From NCBI GenBank assembly GCA_034522055.1, contig JAXHLS010000002.1, positions 2,418,001 to 2,482,000 of the forward strand: DNA of 64,000 bases, in the 5' to 3' direction. The first letter of the stretch is position 1; the number at the start of each line of letters is the position of its first letter. Position numbers and translations under genes: made by a program. Of this stretch, positions 63,987-64,000 are shown one piece after another. A model generated the notes under the pieces. The model searched no databases and had not been told where the DNA came from. It saw only the letters and a list, made by a program, of their open reading frames with translations. The stretch comes from Gammaproteobacteria bacterium. Lineage in GTDB: Bacteria > Pseudomonadota > Gammaproteobacteria > JAABTG01.

Positions 63987-64000
63987 GATGGACGGGGCGC

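Overview
The window is high-GC DNA with dense, short-spaced operons. Gene content and order point to a gammaproteobacterium. The order rlmB-rpsF-rpsR-(DUF2232)-rplI-dnaB-alr-radA-PilZ, followed by corB/ypjD-ffh-rpsP-rimM-trmD-rplS-xerD-dsbC and hldE-waaA-tolC-pcm-thiC, is the core order I associate with Chromatiales-type (sulfur-oxidiser-like) Gammaproteobacteria. That placement is an inference from gene content, not a phylogeny. No tRNA, rRNA, CRISPR array or complete insertion sequence was seen.

Layout. (1) 1-16.2 kb: core translation, replication and RNA genes. They include ribosomal proteins S6, S18, L9, S16 and L19, DnaB, alanine racemase, RadA, Ffh, RimM, TrmD and XerD, and a secreted repeat-helix protein of unknown role. 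(2) 16.3-17.6 kb: a DUF3368 PIN-type toxin with an antitoxin that looks like a Phd/UPF0175 fusion. (3) 17.8-30.4 kb: YajQ, a DsbC-like protein, LPS core genes hldE and waaA, a TolC-type exporter, two Rossmann methyltransferases, ThiC, and an overlapping btaA-btaB pair predicted to make the phosphorus-free betaine lipid DGTS. (4) 30.5-36.4 kb: a rhomboid protease, a 1012-residue protein with two cNMP-type domains, a rhodanese domain and a very long coiled coil, then a repeat-rich gap and an orphan gene of lower GC. (5) 36.6-44.3 kb: KatG and assorted envelope or periplasmic proteins. (6) 44.5-50.8 kb: a MarR regulator with a cysteine-rich tail, a cytochrome P460-like protein, Pcm, and a five-gene aldehyde:ferredoxin oxidoreductase operon with the aorABCDE layout (polyferredoxin, tungstopterin subunit, FAD subunit, MoaD-like protein, small unknown). 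(7) 50.8-60.0 kb: ceramidase-like, antiporter, MFS, mutarotase, HelD-like helicase, a frameshifted Hen1-like RNA methyltransferase and a DUF1499 protein. (8) 60.1-62.9 kb: a degraded accessory island with two intact toxin-antitoxin pairs (RHH/RelE and MazEF), broken pieces of at least three more TA genes, a cytochrome c tail and the first codons of a REP-associated tyrosine transposase. A SUMF1/FGE-like gene closes the window.

Two layers of repeats run through the intergenic DNA. The first is a GTAG-footed REP/REPIN family with three stem variants that covary, linked to an intergenic module of about 250 bp present in two good copies and one decayed copy. The second is purine-rich heptanucleotide arrays, which also interrupt that module. 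A RAYT start-codon fragment in the 61-kb island may be a relic of the family that moves such REPs.

The most notable points are the complete aor operon beside a cysteine-tailed MarR and a P460 cytochrome, the cNMP-rhodanese-coiled-coil protein, the REP/module repeat system, the single-base frameshift in the Hen1-like gene (correcting it restores both the family C-terminus and an ATGA coupling), and the TA graveyard.
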